DNA of 64,000 nucleotides from DATJLY01 sp035518375. Its GTDB lineage: Bacteria > Pseudomonadota > Alphaproteobacteria > ATCC43930 > CGMCC-115725. The notes under the pieces are model-generated. The model saw only the letters and a program-made list of their open reading frames with translations. It made no database searches and was not told the origin of the DNA. The DNA is taken from the NCBI GenBank assembly GCA_035518375.1, contig DATIXQ010000107.1:50821-114820 (forward strand). The letters run 5' to 3'. The stretch's first letter is position 1. Each line of letters opens with the position of its first letter. The translations under genes were made by a program, and so were the position numbers. Positions 42,545-50,451 of this stretch are shown here, piece by piece.

Positions 42545-43567
42545 ATGCATATCATCGATTCGCACTTCCACTGGTGGCCGCGCGCGGTGTTCGAGCATCT
42601 GGCCCGGCGCACACAGTATCCGTTCATGCGGCCCAACGCGCGCGGCGGCTTCGACTGGCACCGCGACGACAAGGGCGCGGTCCCGTTCATGGGCGGCTGG
42701 ACCGAGTGGTACTACCTCGACAAGCAACTCGAATACATGGATTCGCTCGGCCACCAGATCGACGTGGTGGGCTCGATCGGCCCGCTCTCGATCATCTTCT
42801 CGGAGATGCCGAAGGAGATGGGGCGCGAGTACGCGCAGATGTGGAACGAGGAGATGGCGGGCGGCCAGCGCAAATATCCGGGGCGGTTCTGGGCCTCGGC
42901 CGCGGTCCCGCTCGTCGACACGGCGACCGCGATCGAGGTGACGGAGCACGCGGTCAAGAAGCTCGGCCTCATGGGCGTCAACCTGCCGGGCAGCATCGGC
43001 CCCGATCCGCGCATTGATGCCGAGCGGCTCGAGCCGTTCTACGACTGCGTCGAGAAGCTCGGCGTGCCGCTCTTCCTCCATCCGACCGATGCCGTGTTCT
43101 CCGACATGCTGAGCGGCGAGTATGGCGGCGCGCTCTATCTCTCGCTCGGCCGCGTCATCGAGGTGAGCGTCGCGGCGATGCGGCTCGTCTATTCCGGCAT
43201 GATGGAGCGGCACCCGAACCTCAAGATCGTGATGTCGCACACGGGCGGCGCACTGCCCTACCAGGCGGGGCGCATGGACAAGAACGGCAAGGCGGCGAAG
43301 CTGCCGCGGCCGCCGTCCGACTACATCAAGCGCATGTACACCGACACGGTGTCGCCGCACACGGCCGGCATGAAGTTCGCGATCGAGTATTACGGCACCG
43401 ACCACGTCATGTACGGCACCGACTATCCGTGCTGGGATTCGGCGGCGGCGCTCAAATATTTCGCGGACATCGGATTGAGCGACGCGGACACGCAGAAGAT
43501 CATGTACGGCAACGCGCGCCGCATCCTCAACCTGAAGGACCCGCCGGCGGCCATCGCCGCGGAGTAG
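42545..43567 (+). CDS. Amidohydrolase_2-family metal-dependent hydrolase (ACMSD-like)
   Basis: A 340-residue TIM-barrel protein. The N-terminal IIDSHFHWW gives the HxH metal ligands; later histidines are in VPLFLHPTDAV and VMSHTGGALPY, and the final metal Asp in MYGTDYPCWDS. Members of this group decarboxylate or hydrolyse aromatic-ring products (ACMSD, gamma-resorcylate decarboxylase and others). The substrate cannot be told. A second family member lies at 47058-47981. AAGGAGA precedes the ATG at a spacing of about 9 nt. Confidence 0.85.
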   Translation: MHIIDSHFHWWPRAVFEHLARRTQYPFMRPNARGGFDWHRDDKGAVPFMGGWTEWYYLDKQLEYMDSLGHQIDVVGSIGPLSIIFSEMPKEMGREYAQMWNEEMAGGQRKYPGRFWASAAVPLVDTATAIEVTEHAVKKLGLMGVNLPGSIGPDPRIDAERLEPFYDCVEKLGVPLFLHPTDAVFSDMLSGEYGGALYLSLGRVIEVSVAAMRLVYSGMMERHPNLKIVMSHTGGALPYQAGRMDKNGKAAKLPRPPSDYIKRMYTDTVSPHTAGMKFAIEYYGTDHVMYGTDYPCWDSAAALKYFADIGLSDADTQKIMYGNARRILNLKDPPAAIAAE

Positions 43568-43573
43568 CCGTTC

Positions 43574-43640
43574 CGTCATTGCGAGGAGCCGAAGGCTACG
43601 AAGCAATCCCCGAGATTGCTTCGCTTCGCTCGCGATGACA
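43574..43640. repeat. Family A dispersed palindromic repeat, copy 2
   Basis: GTCATTGCGAGGAGCCGAAG followed by GATTGCTTCGCTTCGCTCGC, an imperfect inverted pair. It sits just after the amidohydrolase stop, at the start of the 338-nt gene-free stretch 43568-43905. Confidence 0.8.
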
Positions 43641-43653
43641 GCGCGCGAAACGT

Positions 43654-43796
43654 TGCGTCCTTCGACTTCGGCCCTTCGGGCCTCCGCTCAGGATGAGGAC
43701 TTTTGCAAAAGCTGAAATAGGCTTTGGCGAAGCTCAAAGAAACTTCCTCATCCTGAGCGAAGCACGCGGAACGCGCGCGCAGTCGAAGGACGCAGT
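43654..43796. repeat. Family B dispersed palindromic repeat, copy 1
   Basis: Left arm TGCGTCCTTCGACTTCGGCC through CTCAGGATGAGG and right arm CCTCATCCTGAGCGAAGC to GTCGAAGGACGCA are inverted copies about 40 nt apart. It fills the middle of the gene-free stretch 43568-43905. Confidence 0.8.
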
Positions 43797-43817
43797 TCCG
43801 CCTCGCACATTCCTCTC

Positions 43818-43903
43818 CCGTCATGGCCGGGCTTGTCCCGGCCATCCACGTGTTGTCGCGGCGAAAGAACCCGTGGAAGCGCGGGACGAGCCCGCGCATG
43901 ACG
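43818..43903. repeat. Family C dispersed palindromic repeat, copy 1
   Basis: CCGTCATGGCCGGGCTTGTC and the inverted, more diverged arm GGGACGAGCCCGCGCATGAC. It ends at the stop of the minus-strand gene 43906-44793, so together with families A and B it occupies the whole gap between convergent genes. Confidence 0.7.
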
Positions 43904-43905
43904 AG

Positions 43906-44793
43906 CTAGGCAGGGGGCGCGGCGCCGTGTCCGCCATTTTGCGGCTGCCGCGGAGCGGCCGGCGGCCCGGCAAATTGGGTTCGTTCCGCAGATTTGCCTT
44001 TGTCGGCCGCGCCGCGCGCCGCGGCGCGGCGCTGCTGGCGCGAGAGCGGCGGCGATGGCTCGGCCTTGCCCGCAGGCTCCGCCTCCGACTTCCGGCGCTG
44101 CTGCAGCTTGTCGAGCGTGGCGCTCGCGCGCGCGAGCGCGCGCTCGATCGAAGCCTCGTAGCGCGACAGCGCCGTCATCTCGTGCTCCGGCCACAGCGGC
44201 TCATCCGGCTTCTGCGCCGCCTCCGCCAGCGCATCGTCGCCCGCGGGTTCGGCCTCGGGCTCCCTCCCCTCGCCTGCCGCCTCGCCTTCCGCGCGGGCGG
44301 CGGCGCGGGCGCCGAGCGCCGCTTCCTCGAGCGCGGCCTCCGACAGCCCCCACACGATGCGCCGCGCCTCGACGCCCGCATCGAAGGGCGGCCACATCTT
44401 CTTGCGCTGCTCCTCCGGCGGCGGGTTGGCCTCGAGCTCCACCGTCAGGTGCTCGCACACCTCCTCGCGCGCCCGCTCGTGCGCCAGGTGCAGCGCCTCC
44501 GCGTTGATGGCCGCCGCCTCCTGCCGCCACACCCGCTTCAAGCGCCAGTTGCCCATGGTGATGCGCTCGCAAAGCGCCAGCTCGGCCGCGCCCTCGGGCG
44601 CGAGCGCTTCCTCCATCTCGCCCGCGAAGCGTGCGAACTCCGCCGCGTCCTCGTCGAAGGTCAGGACCTGCTCCGCCGCGAGCCCGTGGCGCAATGCGTT
44701 GAGCCGCGCCTTGGCCTTCCCCGTCTCCGTCCTCGGTCCCGTGCTCTTCTTTGCGTTCGCCCGGTTGGCCGCCATTTGCGCTTCGGTTGCCAT
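43906..44793 (-). CDS. Hypothetical protein, Ala/Glu-rich, with conserved N-terminal STGPRTETGKA motif
   Basis: A 295-residue protein from ATG 44793. The first 45 residues (ANRANAKKSTGPRTETGKA then LNALRHGLAA) match a short motif that opens many uncharacterised bacterial proteins. The rest is rich in Ala, Glu, Arg and Pro, probably helical and partly disordered, with no transmembrane segment. Function unknown. The upstream 130 nt are notably AT-rich for this window, and contain palindromic sequences; this could mark recent acquisition or a strong promoter. Confidence 0.7.
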   Translation of the reverse strand: MATEAQMAANRANAKKSTGPRTETGKAKARLNALRHGLAAEQVLTFDEDAAEFARFAGEMEEALAPEGAAELALCERITMGNWRLKRVWRQEAAAINAEALHLAHERAREEVCEHLTVELEANPPPEEQRKKMWPPFDAGVEARRIVWGLSEAALEEAALGARAAARAEGEAAGEGREPEAEPAGDDALAEAAQKPDEPLWPEHEMTALSRYEASIERALARASATLDKLQQRRKSEAEPAGKAEPSPPLSRQQRRAAARGAADKGKSAERTQFAGPPAAPRQPQNGGHGAAPPA

Positions 44794-44808
44794 GTTCGAC
44801 CTCTTACT

Positions 44809-44848
44809 GTTATGTACGTGTATTATACCATATTTACGTACACGTAAC
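44809..44848 (-). promoter_or_regulatory. AT-rich palindromic region upstream of the 43906-44793 gene
   Basis: TTACGT-AC-ACGTAA (44834-44847) is a perfect inverted repeat. A second, related half-copy GTTATGTACGTGTA (44809-44822) faces it across an AT-rich TTATACC core. It lies 16-55 nt before the ATG. Confidence 0.45.
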
Positions 44849-44922
44849 AAGTGCGAAATCACAGCCGTTTCCGTGCTTCGCACGGCGGACCGAAGGGCCA
44901 GAAGATAGAAATTGCGTACGCG

Positions 44923-45912
44923 CTATTTGATCGAAGCGGCGGCCTCGTGGATCGGACGCGCGTCGATCACCTTGGTGAAATCGAGCGGCTCGTCGTAGGT
45001 GAGGCGGCCGTTCTTGCGCAGCACCGCCTCCTCGCGGTGAAGCCCGGCCTCGTACTTGGTGATGTCGAGATTGGGGTCGATGACATAGGGCGTCGCTTGC
45101 TCGACCGCCGCCGGCGCGATGCCCGCCTCGCGCGCGATCATCGCCGCGATCTCAGGGTTCTTGCTGTAGGCGCCTTGCGCATCGCGCGCGCCGCGCACGA
45201 GCGCGCGCAGGAACGCCTGCGCCACCTTCGGCCGATCGTTGAGGAAATGCAGGCCGGCGAAGACATAGGTGGTGATGGTGCCCTCGCCGACGCCGGCCTC
45301 GGGCTCGAGAAGCACCACCGAACCGGTGAGCTTCGTTGCGGTCGCCACCGGCTCCGGCAGGAAGCCTGCGTCGATCGCGCCGTTCTTGAAGGCGGCGATC
45401 TGCTCGCCGAAGCCCAGAGGCGTCAGATCGACGTCCTTCGTCGTCATGCCGTATTTCTCGAGCATCAGCGTCAGAAAATATTCCGTGATGTCGCCCGGCG
45501 CGTTGATTGCGACCTTGCGTCCGCGCAGATCCTTGGCGCTTTTGATCGTGCCGTCGTCCCACAGCGCCTTGCGCACGAGCGGCTGCGTCGCCATCACCGG
45601 CCCCTGGATGCCCAAGGCCGCAACGATGCGCAGGTCGAAGCCGCGATGGGCGGCGTTGAAGAACCCCGCGGTGGCGGCGCCAAGGCTCGCATCGAGCCGG
45701 CCCTGCGCCAGCGGCGCGATCGTATCAAGCGCGCTCCGCGTCTCGCCGGCGTCGATCTTGAGGCCTTCCTTCTCGAAATAGCCCTTGCCGACCGCGATGT
45801 AGTAAGGCGCCTGGGCCGTGCTTTTCACGAGCTGGACGGTCACGGTCTCCTCGGCCCGCGCGACGGGCGCGAGCACGAGTGCGAGCGCGAGGCCCCAAAA
45901 GATGCGCAGCAT
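44923..45912 (-). CDS. ABC transporter substrate-binding protein (NMT1/SsuA/NrtA type)
   Basis: A 329-residue periplasmic protein with an N-terminal signal peptide (about residues 1-21, cleaved near ARA-EE). The core VQLVKSTAQAPYYIAVGKGY, EKEGLKIDAGETRSA and GRLDASLGAATAGFF is the NMT1-like fold used for nitrate, sulfonate, taurine or thiamine-precursor uptake. The ligand is not clear. Start ATG 45912 is preferred over TTG 45924 because GGAGA lies 7 nt before it. No permease or ATPase gene lies beside it, so the gene stands alone here. Its leader is structured (separate entry). Confidence 0.85.
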   Translation of the reverse strand: MLRIFWGLALALVLAPVARAEETVTVQLVKSTAQAPYYIAVGKGYFEKEGLKIDAGETRSALDTIAPLAQGRLDASLGAATAGFFNAAHRGFDLRIVAALGIQGPVMATQPLVRKALWDDGTIKSAKDLRGRKVAINAPGDITEYFLTLMLEKYGMTTKDVDLTPLGFGEQIAAFKNGAIDAGFLPEPVATATKLTGSVVLLEPEAGVGEGTITTYVFAGLHFLNDRPKVAQAFLRALVRGARDAQGAYSKNPEIAAMIAREAGIAPAAVEQATPYVIDPNLDITKYEAGLHREEAVLRKNGRLTYDEPLDFTKVIDARPIHEAAASIK

Positions 45913-45985
45913 GAGTTTCTCCAACGGTTAGTTGGAGACACTCTTTGCCTCACCTAAGCCGTAAGTGCAATGAGAGAGGTGAGGC
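45913..45985 (-). promoter_or_regulatory. Two-hairpin 5' leader that sequesters the ribosome-binding site
   Basis: In transcription order, perfect 9-bp arms GCCTCACCT/AGGTGAGGC (45985-45977 with 45955-45947, loop 21 nt) precede a 13-bp stem with one mismatch and a 5-nt loop (45943-45931 with 45925-45913). The second stem's 3' arm contains the GGAGA ribosome-binding site and ends one nt before the ATG. Closing the stem would block initiation. I do not recognise a known riboswitch class, and no thi-box is visible. Confidence 0.6.
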
Positions 45986-45995
45986 TCATAGGTCG

Positions 45996-46083
45996 TCGTC
46001 ATGGCCGGGCTTGTCCCGGCCATCCACGAGTTCCCTTCAACAGGACCAACACGTGGATGCCCGGCACAAGGCCGGGCATGACG
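45996..46083. repeat. Family C dispersed palindromic repeat, copy 2
   Basis: CGTCATGGCCGGGCTTGTCC and a facing arm ACGTGGATGCCCGGCACAAG. It lies between the substrate-binding protein leader and the DoxX gene stop. Confidence 0.75.
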
Positions 46084-46111
46084 GACGGGAGTGAATGCCG
46101 AGGACAGGCTG

Positions 46112-46585
46112 CTAGAGCTCCTTGCCGATCGCGCGGTCGACGGAATAGGGGCCACCGCCGCGCAACGACACGGCGAAGATGACGAGGCCCCAGAGCAGCG
46201 GATATTCCCAGCCGCCCTTCGGCGCGTTCCAGGCGAAGCCGTTGGGGAAATGCGCGACGAAGGTGATGACGAGGAACTCGATCGCAATCATCGGCCCGAC
46301 GATGCGTGTCAGGAACCCGATCGCCAGGAAGACCGCTCCCACCGTCTCGTTGAAGAACACGATGTAAGCGAAGAGCAGCGCCGGCTCGAACCCGCGATTG
46401 GCGAGCCCATGCGCGAAATTCCCGACGCCGACATGAAGCACCTTCATGATCCCGTGCTCCAAAAGCACGCCGCCCACCGTGAGGCGGATGACGAGCCACG
46501 AGAGGTCGCGCACCCAATCGTAGAAGGGCGCGAGCGCGGGAACGAGAAGCCGGGGTTCGGGCGAGGGCTGCGCGGGCGTGGCCAT
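46112..46585 (-). CDS. DoxX-family membrane protein
   Basis: A 157-residue protein with four hydrophobic segments, the typical DoxX layout. LIRLTVGGVLLEHGIMKVLH begins the first helix, FNETVGAVFLAIGFLTRI the second pair. Family members have been linked to quinone-dependent redox and thiosulfate metabolism, but most are uncharacterised. ATG 46585 is chosen because the upstream extension lacks conserved sequence. Confidence 0.8.
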   Translation of the reverse strand: MATPAQPSPEPRLLVPALAPFYDWVRDLSWLVIRLTVGGVLLEHGIMKVLHVGVGNFAHGLANRGFEPALLFAYIVFFNETVGAVFLAIGFLTRIVGPMIAIEFLVITFVAHFPNGFAWNAPKGGWEYPLLWGLVIFAVSLRGGGPYSVDRAIGKEL

Positions 46586-46614
46586 GGCGCGAGATAACAC
46601 CACGCCCGCCCGCC

Positions 46615-46881
46615 TTAGTTGCCACACAAATGCGTGAACGCTTGCAATGGCAACGATATGAGCCAGGTCAAGGCGCAAATAGCAAGCGCGAACGGAGGCC
46701 GCGACAGGCCACCCGCCACCGAACGCGCGAGCACGTCGGCCGCGGCATCGACCGCGCGGTCATAACCATCCTCGATGCGAATTTGTCCGTCGGGCATGAT
46801 CCATCTCCACCTTTCGGACGCCCCTTGCCCTTCGGGGATCCGTTTCCGGCGCGGCGTATCGTTCTTCTCGGCCCGCGCCAT
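46615..46881 (-). CDS. Small hypothetical protein with C-terminal membrane segment (88 aa)
   Basis: The product begins MARAEKNDTPRRKRIPEGQG, is hydrophilic for the first 60 residues and ends with one hydrophobic helix (FALAICALTWLISLPLQAF). A tail-anchored or small membrane protein is possible. No family recognised. It lies 29 nt before the DoxX start in the same direction. The 46882-47057 region upstream contains no other gene. Confidence 0.45.
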   Translation of the reverse strand: MARAEKNDTPRRKRIPEGQGASERWRWIMPDGQIRIEDGYDRAVDAAADVLARSVAGGLSRPPFALAICALTWLISLPLQAFTHLCGN

Positions 46882-47057
46882 GCCTTTAGATAGGGTCGGC
46901 GCACCCCACCTCTCCCCCCGCGACCCGCATGGGAGCCATGTGGTGACATTTTCGCGAGCGGCCGTGTCCGGTCCGTGAGCGGAGGCACTGAACGCGACAG
47001 GTTCTTGTCATCGCCGCCCGCGCGCCGCAATCTTGCGAAAGAGGGAGGCGACCCAAA

Positions 47058-47981
47058 ATGATCATCGACATCCATACGCACGTCCACACGCCCGAGGATG
47101 CGGCGCGGCCGTTCTGGCGCGGGCGCTGCCCCATGACGATCGAGAACGTGCTCGACGCGCAGAAGCGCGCCGGGATCGACGCGACCGTCGTCAGCAACCC
47201 GCTGCACGATCTGAAGCACATGGACGCGGCCGAGCAACTCGCCGCGTGCGAGGCGCAGAACCGCTACGTCGCCGAGCTGCAGGACAAGTACGACTCGATC
47301 TACGGCTTCGCCACCACCGTGCCCTATGGCGGCGACAAGTTCATGCGCGAGTTCGAGCGCGCGGTGAAAGAGGACGGATTGAAGGGCGCGTGGATCATCT
47401 CGAGCCTCAAGGGGCAATATCCCGACGACGACGAAGCGCTCCCGTTCTTTCAGCTCGCGAGCGAGCTCGACGTGCCGGTCGTGATCCATCCGCCGTCCGT
47501 CGGCTTCGGCGAGGAGCGGCTCAACATCTATCGCCTCGCTTCGAGCGTGGGCCGGCCGATGGATCTGGCGCTCGCCCTCTCGCGTCTCATCGTCAAAGGC
47601 ATCTTCGAACGCTTCCCCAAGCTGAAGCTCGTCGGCTCGCATCTGGGCGGCGGCATCTGCGAGATGATCGGGCGCATGGACTATGCCTATAGTCTCGGCG
47701 ACGAGGCGTTCTTCCTCGGTTCCTACGAGCCCATGCTCATCAAGAAGAAGCCGAGCGAATATCTTAAAATGATGTATCTCGAATCGACCTGCTATCACCC
47801 GCCGGCGGCGCGCTGCGCGGTCGAGACGGTGGGGCCCGACCATTTCCTCTTCGGCACCGACGCGCCGCCGCTCAAATCGCTCAAGCCCGAGGGCGTGGCG
47901 GTCATCAAGAAGCTTGGCCTGTCGCCCGCCGACGAGCAGAAGGTCTTCTGCGACAACGCCAAACGCATCTTGAAGATTTGA
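47058..47981 (+). CDS. Amidohydrolase_2-family metal-dependent hydrolase
   Basis: A 307-residue TIM-barrel protein starting IIDIHTHVHTPED, with HxH metal ligands. Further ligands are in VPVVIHPPSVGFG, LVGSHLGGGICE and LFGTDAPPLKS. It is distinct from the protein at 42545-43567 in length and core sequence but of the same superfamily. The GAGGGAGG site lies about 10 nt before the ATG. The substrate is unknown, probably a carboxylated or lactone compound as in other members. Confidence 0.83.
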   Translation: MIIDIHTHVHTPEDAARPFWRGRCPMTIENVLDAQKRAGIDATVVSNPLHDLKHMDAAEQLAACEAQNRYVAELQDKYDSIYGFATTVPYGGDKFMREFERAVKEDGLKGAWIISSLKGQYPDDDEALPFFQLASELDVPVVIHPPSVGFGEERLNIYRLASSVGRPMDLALALSRLIVKGIFERFPKLKLVGSHLGGGICEMIGRMDYAYSLGDEAFFLGSYEPMLIKKKPSEYLKMMYLESTCYHPPAARCAVETVGPDHFLFGTDAPPLKSLKPEGVAVIKKLGLSPADEQKVFCDNAKRILKI

Positions 47982-47988
47982 TCTTCTC

Positions 47989-48056
47989 TGTCATTGCGAG
48001 CGAAGCGAAGCAATCTCCGGGGATTGCTTCGTCGCCTTCGGCTCCTCGCAATGACA
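47989..48056. repeat. Family A dispersed palindromic repeat, copy 3
   Basis: TGTCATTGCGAGCGAAGCGA and the facing GGATTGCTTCGTCGCC arm that returns to CGCAATGACA. It lies between convergent gene ends (47981 and 48189). Confidence 0.85.
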
Positions 48057-48070
48057 GCAGAACTTCACCG

Positions 48071-48183
48071 CGTCCTTCGACTTCGGCCCTGCGGGCCTAC
48101 GCTCAGGATGAGGGACTTTGGGTGATGCCTAAAGAAAGATCCTCATCCTGAGCGGAGCGCGGAGCGCGTAGTCGAAGGACGCA
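48071..48183. repeat. Family B dispersed palindromic repeat, copy 2
   Basis: CGTCCTTCGACTTCGGCCCT to CTCAGGATGAGG, then CCTCATCCTGAGCGGAGC to GTCGAAGGACGC. It follows family A copy 3 in the same convergent gap and ends next to the recO stop. Confidence 0.85.
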
Positions 48184-48188
48184 AATTA

Positions 48189-48923
48189 TCAATCGCCCAG
48201 CTTCTCCACGGCGGCGACAAACCGCGCGCGCGCGGGCGGCAGGCGCTTGCCCTCGGGCGCGAAGAGCCGTGCCTCGAGAAAGAACCCCGTGAGCGCGAGC
48301 CCATCGCGCACGGACGCCGCCGTCGGCGGCGCGAAGCCGGCGCCCTCGCGCAGGAACGCCGGCAGCGGCAGCAAGCGCGCGCGATAGGGCTCGCCCGCCG
48401 CTTCCGATACCGCGCGGCCGGAATTGGGCGAGACATAGACGAGGTTCTCGCGCGCGCCCGTCGCGGCGCAGGCGGCGAGATCGAGCCCGAAGCCAAGCTC
48501 GGCCAGAAGCTCGAGTTCCCAGCGCACATAGGCCGGCATCCAGCCATCGTCCGCGGCAAGCGCGTCGAGCAGCGCGACGAGCCCGTCATAGGCCTTGCGG
48601 TGCAGCTCGCGCTCGGGCAGCGCGGCATCGGCAAGGGCGGCCGCGGCGGCCAGCGCCGCAAGCCGCGCCGGCGCCGCGATCAGCATCGCCGCATAGCCGC
48701 GCGCGAGTTCTCCGGTCATCGTGCCGAGATGCTCCGCGAGCCGCGCCGACCACGACGCGAGCACGCGGTTGCCGATCTGCCACACGGCACGCGCCTTCGG
48801 CCGCTGCCCGCCGCGCACGAGCCCCGCGTGGCGACCACGCTCGAGTGTCAGCACATGAACGAGGAGCGCGCTCTCGCCGTGGCGGCGCGCCGACAAGACG
48901 ATGCCCTCGTCGCTCCAGCGCAT
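48189..48923 (-). CDS. recO: DNA repair protein RecO
   Basis: A 244-residue protein. The N-terminal OB-fold starts MRWSDEGIVLSARRHGESAL and continues VLTLERGRHAGLVRGGQ, both typical of RecO. The central helical domain contains WELELLAELGFGLDLAACA. RecO works with RecR and RecF in loading RecA at gaps. The cysteine-rich zinc site of some RecO proteins is not seen. ATG 48923 is chosen at the conserved start; it lies 2 nt after the stop of the second signal-peptidase gene. The usual era-recO adjacency is broken here by that gene and by a DUF559 protein. Confidence 0.88.
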   Translation of the reverse strand: MRWSDEGIVLSARRHGESALLVHVLTLERGRHAGLVRGGQRPKARAVWQIGNRVLASWSARLAEHLGTMTGELARGYAAMLIAAPARLAALAAAAALADAALPERELHRKAYDGLVALLDALAADDGWMPAYVRWELELLAELGFGLDLAACAATGARENLVYVSPNSGRAVSEAAGEPYRARLLPLPAFLREGAGFAPPTAASVRDGLALTGFFLEARLFAPEGKRLPPARARFVAAVEKLGD

Positions 48924-48925
48924 CG

Positions 48926-49852
48926 CTAGCGCAGGACCATCGCAAAGCGCCGCCAGCGCCAGGCGGAGAAGCGCCACCACGGCGCTGCGCCCTCGGTCGA
49001 ATAAACCACGAACGACGCCGCCGCATAGAGGCTCTCGGCCGGGACGAAGCCCATGCCGGGATCGCGGCTGTCGAGCGAATCATCGCGATTGTCGCCCATC
49101 ATGAAATAACGATCGGGCGGCACGGTGAAGACGCCCGTGTTCTCCAAGGGCGCGTCGTCGTGCGCGACGATGATCGGATGCGGCGCGCCGCCCGGCAGCG
49201 TCTCCATGAAACTGCCGCCGCCCAAGGGCGTGCGCAATGAGGCCGCGCCGTCGATCGCGACAACGCCGTTCGTCACCTGCACGCGCTCGCCCGGCAATCC
49301 GATGATGCGCTTCACGATGAAGGTCGCAGGATCCTGCGGCAAGGCGAAGACGGCAAGCTCGCCCTGACGCGGCGCGAAGACGCGGTAATAGCCGACGGCG
49401 GCGAAGAGCCGGTCGCCGAGCAGCATCGTCGGCACCATCGATTCCGACGGCACCACGAAGGACTGCCACGCCAGCATGGCGGCGAGCCCCGGCAATGCCG
49501 GCACCGCCGCGAACGCGACGTAAGCCGCCCAGCGCCGCCAGCGCGAGAGGCGCGGCAGGCCGCGGCGCGCGAGCCGCGCCGCATCGATCGCGGCCGAAAG
49601 CGGCAGCACGACGCCGAGCAGCACGAGTGCCAGGATCGCCGGCGGCAGGATCGCGCTCCGCCTCACCGCCCAGAGCCACGGCGAGAGGTGATAAGCGAGG
49701 CTCCAGGCGAGCGCCACGGAGGCAAAGGCGAGCGCGCGCCGCTGCGCGCCGGCGTAGGACTGCCCGACGCCGGGAAAGATCAGCGACAAGAGGAACGCGC
49801 CGCTCCGCCAGCGCGGACGTGGGATCGTTTCGGACGAGAGAGTCATGCCCAC
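48926..49852 (-). CDS. Second signal peptidase I with extra N-terminal membrane helices
   Basis: A 308-residue S26 peptidase. The catalytic Ser is in VPSESMVPTMLLGDRLF, the Lys in FIVKRIIGLPGERV, and the family box GDNRDDSLDSRDPGMGFVP is intact. Three to four extra hydrophobic segments precede the catalytic domain (about residues 17-128). It cleaves signal peptides on the outer membrane face of the cytoplasmic membrane. A standard LepB lies at 52057-52887, so this is a diverged second copy. Confidence 0.88.
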   Translation of the reverse strand: MGMTLSSETIPRPRWRSGAFLLSLIFPGVGQSYAGAQRRALAFASVALAWSLAYHLSPWLWAVRRSAILPPAILALVLLGVVLPLSAAIDAARLARRGLPRLSRWRRWAAYVAFAAVPALPGLAAMLAWQSFVVPSESMVPTMLLGDRLFAAVGYYRVFAPRQGELAVFALPQDPATFIVKRIIGLPGERVQVTNGVVAIDGAASLRTPLGGGSFMETLPGGAPHPIIVAHDDAPLENTGVFTVPPDRYFMMGDNRDDSLDSRDPGMGFVPAESLYAAASFVVYSTEGAAPWWRFSAWRWRRFAMVLR

Positions 49853-49864
49853 GGCATTAATGGT

Positions 49865-49916
49865 CTCACCCCCACCTCACCCTGCCCTCTCCGCCCCAAA
49901 GGGGCGGAGAGGGAAA
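49865..49916. repeat. Family D repeat, copy 1
   Basis: CCCCCACCTCACCCTGCCCT then CTCCGCCCCAAAGGGGCGGA, a near-perfect hairpin with an extended flank. Located between the signal peptidase start and the DUF559 gene. Confidence 0.75.
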
Positions 49917-49943
49917 GTTGCGACGAGATGCGCTGCGCGCCGA

Positions 49944-50372
49944 TCACTCGCGCACCGGCTTCCTACGTCCGACAAACCCTTCCCCTCTCCGCCCCTTTGG
50001 GGCGGAGAGGCCGGGAGAGGTGGGGCATCGCGCAATCTCGGCACGCACGGTTTCGAGCACGCCGTCGAGATTTTCGAGTACCTCGTTGTTCCAAAAACGG
50101 ATCACGCGATAGCCATGGCCAGCAAGCTCCTCGCTACGCGCGGCGTCGAGGGACGCGCCGAGCGCGTGCTGACCGCCATCAAGCTCGATGACGAGCTTGC
50201 AAGCGGGACACGCAAAATCGGCGATGCGTCGGCCGACTGGATGTTGGCGGCGGAATTTCCACGGCGACAGGCGCTCGCGCAGCGCGCGCCAGAGAATGCG
50301 CTCGACATCGGTCGTGTTTTGGCGAAGGCGCCGCGCCAATCTCGTCCGCGGTCTGAGCGGTTTCACCCCCAC
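49944..50372 (-). CDS. DUF559 / Vsr-like endonuclease-domain protein
   Basis: A 142-residue protein. The core TTDVERILWRALRERL, FRRQHPVGRRIADFACPACK, LVIELDGGQHAL and RVIRFWNNEVLENLDGVLETV is the DUF559 restriction-endonuclease-like fold with the conserved IADF and ELDG acidic residues. Biological role is not established. Both ends of the frame run into family D repeats: the GTG start at 50372 lies in copy 3 and the C-terminal residues CPTSPGLSAPKGRRGEG are encoded by copy 2, so the true start and end are uncertain. Confidence 0.75.
   Translation of the reverse strand: MGVKPLRPRTRLARRLRQNTTDVERILWRALRERLSPWKFRRQHPVGRRIADFACPACKLVIELDGGQHALGASLDAARSEELAGHGYRVIRFWNNEVLENLDGVLETVRAEIARCPTSPGLSAPKGRRGEGFVGRRKPVRE
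49978..50024. repeat. Family D repeat, copy 2 (inside the DUF559 frame)
   Basis: CTCTCCGCCCCTTTGGGGCG and the following AGAGGCCGGGAGAGGTGGGG. It is in inverse orientation to copies 1 and 3 and encodes the last residues of the DUF559 protein. Confidence 0.75.
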
Positions 50373-50405
50373 CTCACCCTACCCTCTCCGCCCCCAAGGG
50401 CGGCG
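50363..50405. repeat. Family D repeat, copy 3
   Basis: CACCCCCACCTCACCCTACC then CTCTCCGCCCCCAAGGGCGG. It overlaps the predicted start of the DUF559 gene and lies 47 nt from the era stop. Confidence 0.7.
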
Positions 50406-50451
50406 CGGGAATGCCACCTCGGCCCCTTCTCGTCGTCACCCATCCGCCCCG

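Noticed and set aside
42493..42545. Regulation of the amidohydrolase from the family A repeat
   Set aside because: The predicted promoter lies outside the repeat and nothing ties the two.
45913..45985. TPP riboswitch for an NMT1-like binding protein
   Set aside because: The conserved thi-box sequence is not seen; only simple hairpins are present.
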